Shown here piece after piece: positions 6,890-15,038 of a DNA stretch of 17,713 nucleotides (position 1 is the first letter of the stretch; each line of letters starts with the position of its first letter). The position numbers were made by a program, and so were the translations under genes. The notes below the pieces were generated by a model. That model had not been told where the DNA came from. It saw only the letters and a program-made list of their open reading frames with translations, and ran no database searches. The DNA comes from Armatimonadota bacterium. GTDB lineage: Bacteria; Armatimonadota; SYMT01. The DNA is taken from assembly GCA_020696885.1 (NCBI GenBank), contig JAJFMS010000003.1:1-17713 (forward strand). The letters are read 5' to 3'.

Positions 6890-9800
6890 TCACTCGCACT
6901 TCCCGAGGAGGCGCTCGGCCTGGCGGCGGAGGACCAGGTGCTCGGCGCGGTCTTCCCAGTCGTGGAATTCGTGGCCGGGGGCGTCCAGTTTCGCGGCGGC
7001 GCGCTGGAGCCAGGTCCGCGCCTCTTCCGGGCGCCCCAGCCTGGCGTGGAGAGACGCCAGGAACAGGTGGTCTGCGGGCTCCCCCTCGATGCCGCGGCTG
7101 CGGAAGACGGAGCGCAGCAGTTCCAGGGCCGGCTCCGAGGCGCCAGCGCGGAAGAGCACGTAGGCCCGGGTCTGCAGGCGGGAGGCGTCCTGGGGCGGCG
7201 CCTCGCCGGAGTTGGGACGGAGCAGGGAGTCGATGAGCCGCAGCGCTCCGGCGGCGGTGGCAGGTGGCTGGGGACCCAGCGCGCAGCACCAGGCAATCAG
7301 CTCCGGCCGCGCCTGGGGAGCGGAGGCCTGAGAGAGCATCTCGCGGCAGGTCTCCTGGTAGCCGGCAACGTCCCCGGCCGCGAGCGAGGTGAGCGCCAGG
7401 TGATACCGGGTCAGGGTGTCCGCGGTGTCCGGGCGGAGCGTGCTGCGGAAGTCGGCGGCCGCCTCCCGCCAGCGCCCCAGCGATGCCAGCGCCCGGCCCC
7501 GACGCTGCAGCAGCGCCGGCTCGCGCGGGCTCTGCGACAGCAGTGCCGAGAGGTGCTTCACGGCGACGTCCCAGCGGAGCGCCGTCTCGGCCCGCAGCGC
7601 TTCCGCGCGATGCCACCCCGGCGGATCTCCGGGATCGGCACCGGGGGTGGCCGAGAGTGAGCTCCAGAGGGAGGCGAGTGCCGTGGCCTCGACCGGCTGC
7701 GGTCCCAGCCCCGGATCCATCCGCTCGCAGGACAGCAGCCGGGCCAGCCGGATCAGCTCGCTTGTGGGCCGGCGCTCTACCGGCAACTCCCACACGTCCG
7801 CGTCCCCATTCGCCAGGCTTACCAGCAGGCGACGGCCGTCCGGGCTGAACCGGACCGTCCCGCGGAAGTGACTCTGCGCCTGCGGCGCCGTCACCGGCTC
7901 ACCGGTCTCGCCATCCCAGATCCGCCACGTGCCGTGCGCGCCGACGGTGGCCACGAGGCGGCCATTCGGGCTGAACGCCCCGTCGGTGAGTGGGCTGCCC
8001 AGCGAGATGGGTGCCGACAGCGGACCGCCGGTAGCGGCATCCCACAGCCGCGCAGTCTGATCCACGCTTGCGGTCAGCAGCCGGCGCCCGTCCGGACTGA
8101 ACCGCAGCCACTCCACGGGACGCTGGTGCCCGCGCCACTCGCGTAGCTTCCGGCGCGCTTTCAGATCCCAGGTCTCCAGGCCTCCGTCGGTGCGGCCCAG
8201 CGCCAGTTGCCGCCCGTTCCCGGGGGTGATCGCAGCACCGGTGTACAGGCCATTGATCTGCCAGGGGGGCGCCGCGGGCCGATCCAGGTCCACCACGGAC
8301 AGCCATTCCCGGTCTCTCCGCCCCACGAGAAGGTGACTCCCGGGCACGAACTGGAGCCCGTCCGACCCCTTGCCTCGGAGGATTCGCAAGGTGGCCGCCG
8401 GGCGCTGCGAGTCGAGCTGCCAGACGTAAATGAACAGTTCGGCGGTGCTTGCGGCGAGCCGCCGGCCGTCGTCGCTGAACACGCACTGCACCACGCGACC
8501 CCTGACGGGGAGCACCGGTCCCGGAGCCCCTTGCCTGGACCAGAGCCGGACCGCACCGCCCCTGCCGGCTGTGGCCAGTCGGGAGCAGTCCGGGCTGTAG
8601 GTGACCGATTGCAAACCCGGTCCGTGCCGAAGCTCGCGAGCCTTCCCCGGCTTCGCACCCACCTGCCGGAGGCACACGACCCCGTCCTTTCCGGGAGTGG
8701 CCACCCACTTCCCATCCGGGCTGAAGGCTGGGAGGTAACTCAGCTCCGCTCCCGGAGAGGACCAGGCGGGCGCCAGCCCCGCACCAAGCGCCCACCGGCG
8801 CAGGACCCCGCTCTCGTCCAACGTCACCACCCGCTCCGGCGCGGACGTCAGCCCTGCCCACGCAACGCCGCCATTGAGGAAGACCATCTCACCGCCGGGG
8901 GAGCCGGTACTAGTCCAGGTCTGCAGCGCGCCGTCCCGCCCCATAGTCACCAGCAGCCCCTCTGCGGTGAAGGCCAGTTCCACCACCTCCTGGCCGGTGC
9001 GGATCGTTAGCGCCTGCGAGACTCCCATACGCATATCCACCACACGCACCACGCCGAGCCGGTCCGCAGTGGCTACCCTGAGCCCGTCCGGGCTGATGGC
9101 CACCCGCTCTTTTCCCTGCCCCGGCAGCGCGGCCAGGAGCTCGCCGGTCTCCGGGTTCCAGAGGCGAGCTTCGCCGCTGCCCCTGCTCACCATCCGGCTG
9201 CCGTCGGCACTGAGATACAGCTCGTCCACTCGCTTCTCGTGGCGCAGGATGCGGAGCGGTCGCAGGGGCCGGTTTGCCCCCGCGAGGGGCCAGAGCCGGA
9301 CCTGCCCGTCGTCTCCGGCCGTCGCCAGCCAGCGCCGGTGCGGGTGGAACGCCACCGCGTGCACCAGGCCCAGGCGCGTCAGGGTCACCGGCGCCCGCCG
9401 CAGGTCTTGCAGGCTCCAGAGATGCACACGGCCCTGCTCGTCCGCGGCGGCAGCCTGTCGGCCGTCCGGACCGACCACCACCCGCCGGAGTGCCGAGCGC
9501 ACGGAGGGGCTCGCTCCCAGGGGACGTGCGCCGCGGGCGGTCCAGGAGCGCAGCCGGCCGTCTCGTCCCGCAGTCACGAAGCTCCGGTCATCCGGGCTGA
9601 AGGCGGCATCAAGCACCTCCAGACCGGGCGGCAGGGTGGGCGGAGTCCGCCCGGTTTCGCCCGCCCGCCAGATCTGGGTGCCGTCCGGACCGTTCCGCAG
9701 CAGCAGCGAAGCGCCGGTGGCGGCCCTGCGGGAAGTCTGCCGCCACTCGCCCCGCTGCAGCGTCAACAGCTTCGGGCTCTGGGCCAGCACAGAGGCGAGC

Positions 9801-11386
9801 CGCAGCCGGTGGACCGCTTCCCGCTCCGGCCGGCCCTGCCCCAGCCGTAGCGCCTCCGTGAACCAGAGCAGCGAGGTGAGCGGCCGGCCGCGATCGAGCT
9901 CCGCGGAACCCTCCTTGATGCTGAGCCGCACCAATTGCCGCCGCCGCTCCTCGCCGGCCGCCTGCGCGGCGTTCCGGTGCCGGACTGCCAACTCTCGCTG
10001 CTTCTGGGCAGCTTCCCGCGCGAGGGTGGCGGCGGCCAGCGCGTCCTCCACCTGGCGGCGCTCCGCCTGTTCTCGCACCTCGGAGGCTCGAGCGCGCTGT
10101 GCCTGCTGATTGGCGGTGAGCAGCGCCCGATCCCGCTGCTTGACCGTCCGGTACAGCGACCACGCCAGCGCCCCGACCACGCCCACCACCAGCACAGCTA
10201 CAGCAGCGGCGGCGGTAAGACCTCGCAGGTAGGCGGACCGCTGCCGGCGGCGCTCGGCGCCGGGGATCTGGTCGCGCAGCCAGCCGCGATCGAACACCTG
10301 CCCGTAGATGCGGTTTCGCACCTCCAGCGCGGCCCGGGAGGCCTCGCCCGGCGCTTGCCGGAGCCGAACGATCCCCGCGAGGCGGAGGTGCTCCAGCACC
10401 GGGTTCGTATCGTCCAGGCGTACGCTCCGGCCCGCACAGACCGCTCCATACAGCTCCAGCAGGGCGGTGGGGTCCCCGGTGCTGCGCAGCAACTGGTCCC
10501 GCACGAACAGCAGGTTGTCGTCCGAGCGCCGCGCGGCCGGCGAGAGGAAGAGCTGCACGCACTGCCGGTCCACCACGTCTGTGGAGAGCGCTTCGGAAGC
10601 TCCGGCTTCTACCACGGCCTGGCACAGCCGCTGGGTGAGGTACGGGTGCCCACCGGTCCAGTAGATCACCCGATCCATCAACGCTTGCGCCGCCCTACCA
10701 GTAGCGGGCAGCAGGCCCGGCTCCAGATCGACGACTTCCTCCCGCGAGAAGTCCTGGAGCTCGATCCGGCGCGCCACGTTGAACGGGGTGGTGTGCGCCT
10801 CGCGGATCAGGTCGGCGGGGGTGGTGACACCGAGGAGGCAGAAGGTGAGCCCGGCCAGGGCCGGGTCCCGAGCCCGGCGGCTCTGGCACTCCCGGATGGC
10901 GGCGAGGAACTCGTCCGGGGAGAACGGCAGGCCCCGCAGCACGTCGATCTCGTCGATGAAGATCACCAACGACCGCGGCCCACTCTTAGCATGCGCGTGG
11001 GGGAGCACGATCTCCGTCAGTGCGGCAATCCAGCGCTGCACGGGACCCAGCTCCGTGCGGTCGCGCCAGAAGTCGTGCAGCTCGTCTTCCAGGTCCACCT
11101 GCTCGCCCAGGAACCGGAGCATCCCGGCATACCACTGCTCCGGGGTGAGGGTGCGGCCCACGGCGGTGAGGTCCAGCATTGCCACGCGGACGCCCTGCGC
11201 CCGCAGCTCGGCGGCCGTGTGGACCATCAGGGAGCTCTTCCCCATCTGCCGCGAGGTGAGCACGTAGCAGTACTCCCCACGCAGCAGCGCTTCCAGCAGG
11301 TCCACGTCCGCCTGCCGCCGGACGTACGAGGGCGCGTCCGGGCGGAGGGTGCCCCCTGCAACGTAGAAGCCGGCGCGGGTAGACAT
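6890..11386 (-). CDS. AAA_35-like ATPase / transmembrane / coiled coil / WD40 / TPR protein (STAND-like)
   Basis: This is a 1498-residue multidomain protein. Residues 1-340 form an AAA_35-like NTPase: entry GGTLRPDAPSYVRRQAD (11-27), P-loop SRQMGKSS (45-52), Walker B LVIFIDEID (140-148), PFNVARRIEL (201-210) and YWTGGHPYLTQR (242-253). A single transmembrane helix spans about 390-412, followed by a charged, Gln/Arg/Ala-rich coiled coil (about 414-485). About 14 WD40-like blades follow (about 590-1200); GxxRLW-type strands are seen near 610, 650, 692, 738, 943, 1109 and 1151, enough for two seven-bladed propellers. TPR-like helical pairs occupy about 1260-1490. The start lies 11 bp after the SARP gene's stop with no good ribosome site, which suggests translational coupling. 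STAND-type ATPases with WD40/TPR sensors are signal-triggered switches; the ligand and output here are unknown. The stop codon abuts a repeat element. Confidence 0.88.
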   Translation of the reverse strand: MSTRAGFYVAGGTLRPDAPSYVRRQADVDLLEALLRGEYCYVLTSRQMGKSSLMVHTAAELRAQGVRVAMLDLTAVGRTLTPEQWYAGMLRFLGEQVDLEDELHDFWRDRTELGPVQRWIAALTEIVLPHAHAKSGPRSLVIFIDEIDVLRGLPFSPDEFLAAIRECQSRRARDPALAGLTFCLLGVTTPADLIREAHTTPFNVARRIELQDFSREEVVDLEPGLLPATGRAAQALMDRVIYWTGGHPYLTQRLCQAVVEAGASEALSTDVVDRQCVQLFLSPAARRSDDNLLFVRDQLLRSTGDPTALLELYGAVCAGRSVRLDDTNPVLEHLRLAGIVRLRQAPGEASRAALEVRNRIYGQVFDRGWLRDQIPGAERRRQRSAYLRGLTAAAAVAVLVVGVVGALAWSLYRTVKQRDRALLTANQQAQRARASEVREQAERRQVEDALAAATLAREAAQKQRELAVRHRNAAQAAGEERRRQLVRLSIKEGSAELDRGRPLTSLLWFTEALRLGQGRPEREAVHRLRLASVLAQSPKLLTLQRGEWRQTSRRAATGASLLLRNGPDGTQIWRAGETGRTPPTLPPGLEVLDAAFSPDDRSFVTAGRDGRLRSWTARGARPLGASPSVRSALRRVVVGPDGRQAAAADEQGRVHLWSLQDLRRAPVTLTRLGLVHAVAFHPHRRWLATAGDDGQVRLWPLAGANRPLRPLRILRHEKRVDELYLSADGSRMVSRGSGEARLWNPETGELLAALPGQGKERVAISPDGLRVATADRLGVVRVVDMRMGVSQALTIRTGQEVVELAFTAEGLLVTMGRDGALQTWTSTGSPGGEMVFLNGGVAWAGLTSAPERVVTLDESGVLRRWALGAGLAPAWSSPGAELSYLPAFSPDGKWVATPGKDGVVCLRQVGAKPGKARELRHGPGLQSVTYSPDCSRLATAGRGGAVRLWSRQGAPGPVLPVRGRVVQCVFSDDGRRLAASTAELFIYVWQLDSQRPAATLRILRGKGSDGLQFVPGSHLLVGRRDREWLSVVDLDRPAAPPWQINGLYTGAAITPGNGRQLALGRTDGGLETWDLKARRKLREWRGHQRPVEWLRFSPDGRRLLTASVDQTARLWDAATGGPLSAPISLGSPLTDGAFSPNGRLVATVGAHGTWRIWDGETGEPVTAPQAQSHFRGTVRFSPDGRRLLVSLANGDADVWELPVERRPTSELIRLARLLSCERMDPGLGPQPVEATALASLWSSLSATPGADPGDPPGWHRAEALRAETALRWDVAVKHLSALLSQSPREPALLQRRGRALASLGRWREAAADFRSTLRPDTADTLTRYHLALTSLAAGDVAGYQETCREMLSQASAPQARPELIAWCCALGPQPPATAAGALRLIDSLLRPNSGEAPPQDASRLQTRAYVLFRAGASEPALELLRSVFRSRGIEGEPADHLFLASLHARLGRPEEARTWLQRAAAKLDAPGHEFHDWEDRAEHLVLRRQAERLLGKCE

Positions 11387-11397
11387 GGTCGGGAAGC

Positions 11398-13215
11398 TCA
11401 GGGCAGGGTCCGGGCCAGATAGGCGGCGTAGAGCCGGCAGCGGAAGCGCGCCTCCTCCGGCGCGTCGCCGGAGAGGATGCCGGCGCTGCGGAGCCGGTAG
11501 AACGCTTCATCGGACCCGCTCGGGTGTCCCTGCACCAGGCGCTGCACCTCCGCACACAGGCCCGCATCCCGGGAGAGCGCCAGCCGGAGCCGCCGGAGGT
11601 GCGGCTCGAACAGCTCCGCGTGCTTCGCCTCGGCCTCCAGCGCGGCCAGGCCGGTCCGCTCCCCCGCCAGCTCATGGAGCGCCCGGCGGACCAGGTACGG
11701 GTGGCCACCCACCAGCCCCATCAGCCGCTGGATCTCGGCGGCTTCCCGCAGGGGGCGGCCGCAGCGCGCGTTCAGGTCCTCCACCTGGGCGGCGGTGAAA
11801 TCCTTCAGGAAGAGCCGCGTGCCGATGTTGAACGGCGACATGTTCAGGTCCGCCAGGAACAGGTGCGCCTCCGTGGCGTACGACAGCACGAGCGTGAGCC
11901 GCTGCCACGGCCCCTCCGGGTCCATCGCGCGCTCGTTGTGCCAGGAGCGGAACAGCGCGAAGACCTCGGCGCCGAACGGGCAGTGGAAGAGGCGATCCAC
12001 CTCGTCCAGGCCCCACACCAGGTGGGTTCCGTCCGCGGGGAGCACGTACCGGCGCACATACCGGCGCAGGTTGAGGTTGGGGCCGAGGCCCGGCTCCCAG
12101 ACCGCCTGCGGGAAGACGGTGAGGTCCAGCCGCTCCGCCAGGCACTCCGCCAGGGCCAGGAAGAAGTCGTCCAGCGAGGCGGTTTGCGTGGCCGACAGCA
12201 TCTGCAGGTCCGTAAGCACTACCCGGAACCCGGACGCGCGCGCCTGCTGGAAGCCCCGGGCCAGCAGGGAGCTTTTGCCGGTTTGCCGGGGCGCTTTGAT
12301 CAGCACGGTGCTCTCACGCCGGGAGATCGCCCCTCGCAGCTCTGCGTCGGCATCGCGCAGCACGTAGAGGCCGGACTCCAACGGGATCGCGCCGTCCACG
12401 CCCTCCCGCGCCGCGCGGTGTGCCGCCGCCCGGGAGGGCTCCGGCGCGGCCGGATCTGCCGCCGCCCGGCTCTCTATTTCCCACGCCAGGGATCGCAGCT
12501 CCACTCCCGGGGTGGTGTCCAGCTCCTGCCGCAGCCGGCGCTCCAGGTCGCGGTACTCCGAGAGGGCCACGGAGTGTTGTCCGGCCGCCACGTAACAGCG
12601 CATCAGGGCGAGGCGGGCCACCTCCGAAAGCGGATCGATCGCCGCAGCCCGAATGGCGTGCGTGATGGCGGCATCGATATCACCCGCCTGCTCCAGCAGC
12701 GAGATGAGCTGCAAGGCGGCGCGCATGAAGCGAGCCGCGAGCCGCGCCTGCTCCGCGAAGATCCACTCGTCGAGATAGCCGGGCAGCAGCTCGCCCCGGT
12801 AGCTCTCCACCGCTCGCGTGAGCGCGGCGATCCGCTCGGACGTGGTGGCGCCAGTGGTCGCGGCCTGCAGCGCACGGGAGAACTCCTCCACGTCCGTAAG
12901 GACCAGGTCCGGGTTGAGCCGCACCGAGCCGCGGTCCGCCAGGAACAGCTCGTCCGGCTCCAGGCCCAGGCTCTCCGCGCTCTTGCGCAGCGACCAGAGC
13001 GCCGTGGTGAGGCTGTTCCGGGCCGCCACCTCGTCGTCATCCGGCCAGAAGATCTGGGCCAGGCTCTCCCGCCGATGACTCTTCCCCGGGTAGTAGGCGA
13101 GGTACGCCAGCAGACTGCCGGTCTTCTGCGTGCGGAAGCGGGTAAGCCGCTGCCCCGACGCTTCGATGCGGAGCTCATCGAACAGGCAGATCCGGACGGA
13201 GGCAGGGATGCTCAT
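11398..13215 (-). CDS. SARP-type (wHTH-BTAD) regulator fused to an AAA_35-like ATPase
   Basis: This is a 605-residue protein. Residues 1-105 form a winged-helix DNA-binding domain of the SARP/OmpR-like kind, with the characteristic segments TQKTGSLLAYLAYYPG (29-44) and FWPDDDEVAARNSLTTALWS (56-75). Residues 106-248 are the bacterial transcriptional activation domain (BTAD), a TPR-like helical region containing YRGELLPGYLDEWI (139-152). Residues 275-605 are an AAA_35-like ATPase with P-loop PRQTGKSS (309-316), Walker B LVWGLDEVD (399-407), SPFNIGTRLFLKDF (460-473) and GLVGGHPYLVRR (500-511). The ATPase is clearly related to that of the next gene, so the two genes encode paralogous NTPase modules. 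No membrane segment is present, so it is probably cytosolic and DNA-binding. The likely role is a nucleotide-gated transcription activator; its targets are unknown. The ATG at 13215 lacks a strong ribosome site, but the domain begins right there. Confidence 0.9.
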   Translation of the reverse strand: MSIPASVRICLFDELRIEASGQRLTRFRTQKTGSLLAYLAYYPGKSHRRESLAQIFWPDDDEVAARNSLTTALWSLRKSAESLGLEPDELFLADRGSVRLNPDLVLTDVEEFSRALQAATTGATTSERIAALTRAVESYRGELLPGYLDEWIFAEQARLAARFMRAALQLISLLEQAGDIDAAITHAIRAAAIDPLSEVARLALMRCYVAAGQHSVALSEYRDLERRLRQELDTTPGVELRSLAWEIESRAAADPAAPEPSRAAAHRAAREGVDGAIPLESGLYVLRDADAELRGAISRRESTVLIKAPRQTGKSSLLARGFQQARASGFRVVLTDLQMLSATQTASLDDFFLALAECLAERLDLTVFPQAVWEPGLGPNLNLRRYVRRYVLPADGTHLVWGLDEVDRLFHCPFGAEVFALFRSWHNERAMDPEGPWQRLTLVLSYATEAHLFLADLNMSPFNIGTRLFLKDFTAAQVEDLNARCGRPLREAAEIQRLMGLVGGHPYLVRRALHELAGERTGLAALEAEAKHAELFEPHLRRLRLALSRDAGLCAEVQRLVQGHPSGSDEAFYRLRSAGILSGDAPEEARFRCRLYAAYLARTLP

Positions 13216-13248
13216 CGGGAGTACTGGGCTGCCGGGTAGGAGAGCGAG

Positions 13249-13268
13249 GGCGAGCCCTGGCGCTCGCC
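13249..13268 (-). promoter_or_regulatory. Hairpin in the leader of the SARP-ATPase gene
   Basis: A perfect 7-bp stem, GGCGAGC (13249-13255) with GCTCGCC (13262-13268), encloses a 6-base loop. It lies about 34-53 nt upstream of the SARP start. There is no T-run, so it is not a typical terminator. I cannot identify a -35/-10 pair with confidence. Confidence 0.4.
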
Positions 13269-13300
13269 TGGAGTAGAGTTTACCGCCGGGGGCTCACAGA

Positions 13301-13606
13301 ACTCCCACAATCGGGGGAGGCAGGGTGTTGGGTGTTAGGTGTTGGGTGTTGGGTGTTGGGGATTACGCACGGCAGCCGCCGGTGGAACGCGGAGGCTGGA
13401 GTGTTCAGCGATCGCGATGCTGCCGTCTCCTGTAGCCGGCGTGTCGCCAGACCGCCGGTGTCCTCGATGTTCGTGAACCCTCCCGCAAAGCCGCGCCCCG
13501 GTGTTGGCACGGCTGGGCACGGCAGTCGCCTTTGTGCGGTTGCGTCCCAGTGCGGGCTTCACTTAGCCGCTATCGGTCCGGCTTTCCACTCGAAACTCGC
13601 AATTCC
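13301..13606. repeat. Composite repeat element, right copy
   Basis: The parts match the left copy in order and orientation: ACTCCCACA (13301-13309), a heptamer array (13325-13359), an interior that does not match, then the end block 13569-13606 with CACTCGAAACTCG. A second, diverged copy of the end block follows at 13621-13665 (ACCGGTCCGGCTCCGATTCG, then TTCGAACCTCGCAGCTCG). The end blocks overlap the 3' end of the cytochrome-like gene, and the array lies upstream of the SARP gene. The interior (13360-13558) holds no gene that I can support. Confidence 0.65.
13325..13359. repeat. Heptanucleotide tandem array (GTGTTGG)5
   Basis: Five contiguous 7-base units run from 13325 to 13359. Four are GTGTTGG and the second is GTGTTAG. 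The unit matches the left array at 6740-6760. The array is intergenic, about 110 bp upstream of the SARP start codon. Confidence 0.9.
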
Positions 13607-14944
13607 AAAGGGTCTGCGCCACCGGTCCGGCTCCGATTCGACCTTCGAACCTCGCAGCTCGTACTTGTCCAGGGTGTCCGTTAGGATCTCCCGGAGCGCC
13701 GTGCGATCGGTGGGGGAGAGGTGGCTGAACTCGCCGGAGGTGTCGCGGCCGGCGAGGATCTCCCGGAGGCGGCCGAAAACGTAGTCCCGGGCCAGCGGCG
13801 GGAGGGCCGCGAACTGCTCCGAGTAGATCAGGTGGCTGCAGGGATACCGCAGCAGCCGGCGACGGAGGTCCAGCTCCCGGAGCGAGCGCTTGCGGCGGTC
13901 TCGCGGGCCGCCGGCGCCGAAGTCGCGGGCAAAGGTGGAAGTACCGACCACCGGCGCCGTCAGCGGCGCCTCCCCGGAGAAGAGCAGCGCCTTCACCAGC
14001 GGCTCCGCGGCCTGGCGGATGCGCCGGTGGGTGCTGGCCGTGTGGCCGTCCGGACCGCGCTCCACCGTGCCGCCGAGCTCCCGCTCGTAGTCCAGGGCGG
14101 TCTGCGTCTCCAGGCCTGCCCGCGCGATGCGGTTGTGCACGTTCACCTGGTGCTGCAGCACCAGGAGCGCCACCACATCCGAATGCGGGCTCAGATACAG
14201 GGAAGGGTCGACGGTTCCCGGCAGCCGCGTCCGGTTCGCGCCGGCTTCCAGGTTGGGCCGGTCCACTTCCTCAATGGTGCGGGTGAGCAGGTTCCCCAGG
14301 TGCCGCATCCCTCCGTACGTGCCGGTGACGTACCAGCCGCCGAACCGCTCCGTCCACGGGCTGGCGTCCGTGGGGTGGTAATTGCGGTTGAAGTAGCGCG
14401 GCTGGCCGGACGGCTCCACGAACATGGAGCGCATCAGCAGGCTCGGCATGTCCGCGGTGCGGGTGGTGCTGTGGCACTCCATGCATGCCTGGGTCTGCCG
14501 CACGAACCGGGGCCGCGCCGCGGACTGCTCCAACGTGTAGAAGACCGCGCCGGACTGGGAGTCCAGCGTGGCGAGCTCCAGCTTCGGCGTGTACGGGATC
14601 CACGCCACGTAGCTATCGTCGTTGAAGTAGATGGCGCGGGGCGTCTGCGGCGAGATCAGCCCCCGCTGCACGCTGGTCTGGGAGAAGACGAGCGTCTGGG
14701 AGGAGATCGGGATCTTCAGCCGCCGCAGCACGTCTCGTAGATAGCCGCGCCCCGCCTCCCGCCGCAGCGGCGCCGGCTCGCCGTCGAGCTGCCGCTGGAG
14801 GCGCTCGATCGGGTCCGCCGGGGGCGGCGTCGCAGGCGCCTGTTGACCGAGCGCAGCCGCCAGGGGTGCGGCCAGCACGCACAGAGCGCCCACGGCGGAT
14901 CGAGATGAAAGACCAGAGATCTGTGCGGGGTACCCTCGGCGCAT
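13559..14944 (-). CDS. Exported monohaem c-type cytochrome-like protein
   Basis: Numbering from the ATG at 14944, this is a 461-residue protein. A signal peptide (MRRGYPAQISGLSSRSAV, then LCVLAAPLAAALG) ends near residue 33. One haem attachment site, CMECH (154-158), lies in FVRQTQACMECHSTTRT. Conserved-looking blocks around it are FSQTSVQRGLISPQTPRAIY (87-106), GAVFYTLEQ (132-140) and FGGWYVTGTYGG (201-212). I recall uncharacterised single-CxxCH proteins with the same blocks in Planctomycetes, Verrucomicrobia and Acidobacteria; their electron partners are unknown to me. The reading frame is open upstream to 15136, but that part translates repeat DNA, so 14944 is preferred despite a weak ribosome site. 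Residues 428-459 are encoded by two copies of an intergenic repeat end block and are probably not part of the ancestral protein. No other respiratory genes are nearby. Confidence 0.78.
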   Translation of the reverse strand: MRRGYPAQISGLSSRSAVGALCVLAAPLAAALGQQAPATPPPADPIERLQRQLDGEPAPLRREAGRGYLRDVLRRLKIPISSQTLVFSQTSVQRGLISPQTPRAIYFNDDSYVAWIPYTPKLELATLDSQSGAVFYTLEQSAARPRFVRQTQACMECHSTTRTADMPSLLMRSMFVEPSGQPRYFNRNYHPTDASPWTERFGGWYVTGTYGGMRHLGNLLTRTIEEVDRPNLEAGANRTRLPGTVDPSLYLSPHSDVVALLVLQHQVNVHNRIARAGLETQTALDYERELGGTVERGPDGHTASTHRRIRQAAEPLVKALLFSGEAPLTAPVVGTSTFARDFGAGGPRDRRKRSLRELDLRRRLLRYPCSHLIYSEQFAALPPLARDYVFGRLREILAGRDTSGEFSHLSPTDRTALREILTDTLDKYELRGSKVESEPDRWRRPFGIASFEWKAGPIAAK

Positions 14945-14980
14945 AGATCGATGATCCGTTATTTCGGCGCTCCTGCCCGG

Positions 14981-15022
14981 TTCACCGCAGAGACGCAGAG
15001 GACGCAAAGGGCCGCAGAGGGA
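14981..15022. repeat. Single repeat arm, CACCGCAGAGACGCAG type
   Basis: On the minus strand this reads CTTTGCGTCCTCTGCG followed by TCTCTGCGGTGAACC. It can be aligned with the right arm of the 2063-2171 repeat (CTTTGTGTCCTGGTGCCTTT, then GTGGTGAATT), and so belongs to the same type. Only one arm is present. It lies about 40-80 bp upstream of the cytochrome-like start codon. Confidence 0.6.
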
Positions 15023-15038
15023 ATGCGCCAGAGTTTTA

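Noticed and set aside
9935..11422. Plus-strand open frame of 495 codons
   Set aside because: Antisense to the N-terminal ATPase, membrane and coiled-coil region of the 1498-residue protein; open only because of high GC.
11524..13239. Plus-strand open frame of 571 codons
   Set aside because: Antisense to the SARP-ATPase gene; composition is typical of a GC-driven shadow frame, with no motif.
6740..13359. Heptamer arrays as SARP operators
   Set aside because: SARP targets are usually heptamer direct repeats set about 11 bp apart. These arrays have strict 7-bp spacing, and one lies beyond the operon's end, so the link is too weak to claim.
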